A stretch of 64,000 nucleotides of DNA from Pseudonocardia sp. C8. Lineage in GTDB: Bacteria; Actinomycetota; Actinomycetes; Mycobacteriales; Pseudonocardiaceae. Below are positions 62,851 through 64,000 of the stretch, one piece after another. The position numbers were made by a program, and so were the translations under genes. The DNA is taken from positions 3,683,501 to 3,747,500 of the forward strand of contig NZ_JACMTR010000002.1 in the NCBI RefSeq assembly GCF_014267175.1, given 5' to 3'. The stretch's first letter is position 1. Each line of letters starts with the position of its first letter. The notes under the pieces are model-generated. The model had not been told where the DNA came from and did no database searches. It saw only the letters and a program-made list of their open reading frames with translations.

Positions 62851-63294
62851 TCAGTGACTCGCGAGGTAGATGTCGCGCAGGACGCCCGCCTCGGTGCTCA
62901 TCTCCGCCAGCCGCTGCTTGACGACGTCACCGATACTGATCAGCCCGCAGAGCTTCCCGTTCTCGACGACCGGTAGGTGTCGGTGCCGCCAGCGGTTCAT
63001 CGTCGCCATGACCTCGGCGATGGAGTCGTCCGGTGAGCAGGTGATGACGTGCCGGGTCATGATGTCGGCGACGGTGAGCTTCACCAGGCCGGCGCCGTCG
63101 GACGCGAACCTGCGGACGATGTCGCGTTCGGAGACGATCCCGTCGACGCGCTCGCGGAACCCGTCGTCGGAGACCACCAGTGCGCCGATGGCCGGCGGCC
63201 CTGCGAGCCGGGCGGCGGCCTCCGGCACCGTGTTCCACGACAGCACGGTGTGCACCGAATCGCCCTTGAACTGCAGGATGTCGGACACCTTCAT
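62851..63294 (-). CDS. Protein with two CBS domains
   Basis: 147 aa, essentially two CBS motifs and nothing else. GALVVSDDGFRERVDGIVSE near residue 36 and ADIMTRHVITCSPDDSIAEV near 75 give the domain pairs, ending GLISIGDVVKQRL. Such stand-alone CBS proteins bind adenosine nucleotides and may sense energy charge or act on unknown partners. ATG at 63294 with AGGGAG 8 nt upstream. Divergent from the ThDP enzyme gene. Confidence 0.88.
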   Translation of the reverse strand: MKVSDILQFKGDSVHTVLSWNTVPEAAARLAGPPAIGALVVSDDGFRERVDGIVSERDIVRRFASDGAGLVKLTVADIMTRHVITCSPDDSIAEVMATMNRWRHRHLPVVENGKLCGLISIGDVVKQRLAEMSTEAGVLRDIYLASH

Positions 63295-63320
63295 GGGACG
63301 CTCCCTTCCCCTGGACCCGA

Positions 63321-63333
63321 ACACTCGAAGTGT
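63321..63333. promoter_or_regulatory. Palindrome in the CBS/ThDP spacer
   Basis: ACACTCGAAGTGT, two 5-nt arms around CGA, 27 nt before the CBS gene start. Could be an operator; no matching regulator is nearby. Confidence 0.25.
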
Positions 63334-63400
63334 CCGCCCTCACAGTCGTGTTGTACAAGCGATCGAGCCCCGTGATCGGCGGAGGAACGGGAGGACCCGG

Positions 63401-64000
63401 GTGAGCAGGACGAATGCGACCGTGGCGGCCGACATCCTCGGCGTGCTCCACCAGTCGGGCGCGACGACCGTGTTCGGCCTGCCGGGGGTGCACAACCTCC
63501 CGTTCTTCGGGCCGGGCCCGGGCTCGCCGGTGGTGGTGCGGCACGAGCAGGCGGCCACGTTCGCCGCGGACGGCTGGGCACGCCGGTCCGGCCGGCTCGG
63601 TGCGGCCGTCGTCACCACCGGGCCCGGTGCGACCAACGCGCTCACCGGGTTCGGCGAGGCGGCCGCGGCGGGCTCCCCGGTGGTGCTCGTCGCCTCGGAG
63701 ATCCCGCAGCGGCTGCGCCGCGACGGCCGGCTGCGCGGGGTGCTGCACGAGTCCCGCGACCAGGCGGCGGTGTTCGCGCCGCTGGCGAAGGCGGTGTTCA
63801 CGCCGCGTACCGCCGCCGAGGCGGCGACGGCGATCCGGGAGGCGGTGGCCCTCGCGACCGCCCCGCCGCGGGGGCCGGTGTACGTCGACGTCCCGGCCGA
63901 CGTGCTCGGCGCCCCACCCTCGCCACCCGATCCGTGCGGCTCGGGCACGACGAGCGGTGGCCGCACGAGGCCGGACCGCACCGCGGCCGGCGACGTGCGG
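63401..64000 (+). CDS. ThDP-dependent enzyme, acetolactate synthase-like (cut by window)
   Basis: 200 residues visible of a longer protein. N-terminal pyrimidine-binding domain of the acetolactate synthase superfamily: TTVFGLPGVHNL near residue 22, RHEQAATFAADGWAR near 48 with the conserved Glu that activates ThDP, and TTGPGATNALTGFGEA near 72. Real acetohydroxyacid synthases, oxalyl-CoA decarboxylases and benzoylformate decarboxylases share these, so the reaction is open. GTG at 63401 with GAGGA 7 nt upstream. Confidence 0.88.
   Translation, partial: MSRTNATVAADILGVLHQSGATTVFGLPGVHNLPFFGPGPGSPVVVRHEQAATFAADGWARRSGRLGAAVVTTGPGATNALTGFGEAAAAGSPVVLVASEIPQRLRRDGRLRGVLHESRDQAAVFAPLAKAVFTPRTAAEAATAIREAVALATAPPRGPVYVDVPADVLGAPPSPPDPCGSGTTSGGRTRPDRTAAGDVR

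Overview
The window is chromosomal DNA of a very high G+C actinomycete. The gene content and order point to the Pseudonocardiaceae, most likely Pseudonocardia or a close relative (inference). Evidence for this is an IdeR-type regulator with all metal ligands, a mycothiol-dependent isomerase family member, GlnE/GlnA1/GlnA2, DUF4191 and DUF4192 proteins, many GTG starts and many apparently leaderless genes. From memory of the M. tuberculosis map, the stretch from ilvE to panB follows the order of Rv2210c-Rv2225 (ilvE, gcvT, pepB, SDR, dlaT, Rv2216-like epimerase, lipB, lipA, DUF4191, RDD, glnA1, glnE, glnA2, TAP hydrolase, panB), with insertions. No rRNA, tRNA, CRISPR array, insertion sequence or prophage was seen.

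Layout. 1-3.5 kb: ilvE (cut by the window edge), gcvT and an APC-type permease, all on the minus strand. 3.7-14.4 kb: pepA, an SDR, lpdA-sucB (E3 and E2 of 2-oxoacid dehydrogenases) and lipB/lipA, so the enzymes that make lipoate lie beside enzymes that carry or reoxidise it. A small HTH regulator and an LLM-type flavin oxidoreductase sit between lipB and lipA. 14.6-18.8 kb: DUF4191 protein, an AbiEi/nuclease-like protein, an RDD membrane protein and glnA1, which has a well-formed GlnR box upstream. 19.0-27.7 kb is accessory DNA placed between glnA1 and glnE: a sucrose operon (cscA-cscB-cscR) with two matching LacI-type operators, a class II aldolase with XRE and TetR regulators, a GlsB-type membrane protein, an M50-like peptidase and a MerR regulator. 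27.7-37.8 kb: glnE, an FAD monooxygenase, glnA2 coupled to a cupin gene, a secreted TAP-like hydrolase, panB and a glutamate-cysteine-ligase-like gene.

38.0-46.8 kb is more variable. It holds a two-gene unit of unknown function with a Cys-rich protein, a three-part SnoaL/ABM-like/zinc-ribbon protein, a lower-G+C gene for a membrane-anchored unknown, a maleylpyruvate isomerase-fumarylpyruvate hydrolase pair, an orphan molybdenum hydroxylase large subunit and a class I fumarase. 46.9-64 kb: a GNAT/acyl-CoA-ligase fusion next to an AcuC-type deacetylase (a likely reversible lysine acylation pair), a sulfurtransferase, ideR, galE, a DUF4192 protein, a sugar kinase, an M23 peptidase, a GDSL esterase, a GDPD, an SRPBCC protein, RtcB, a lipoprotein, a YkvA-like protein, a CBS protein and the start of a ThDP enzyme.

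Two families of intergenic palindromes run through the window. Family 1 has five near-identical copies of about 47-53 nt, one with compensatory changes in its stem. Family 2 is two 40-nt hairpins beginning GTGAGT whose stems contain the stop codons of the flanking genes. At least fourteen genes have a TANNNT-like -10 element only 6-8 nt before the start codon, which implies leaderless mRNAs.
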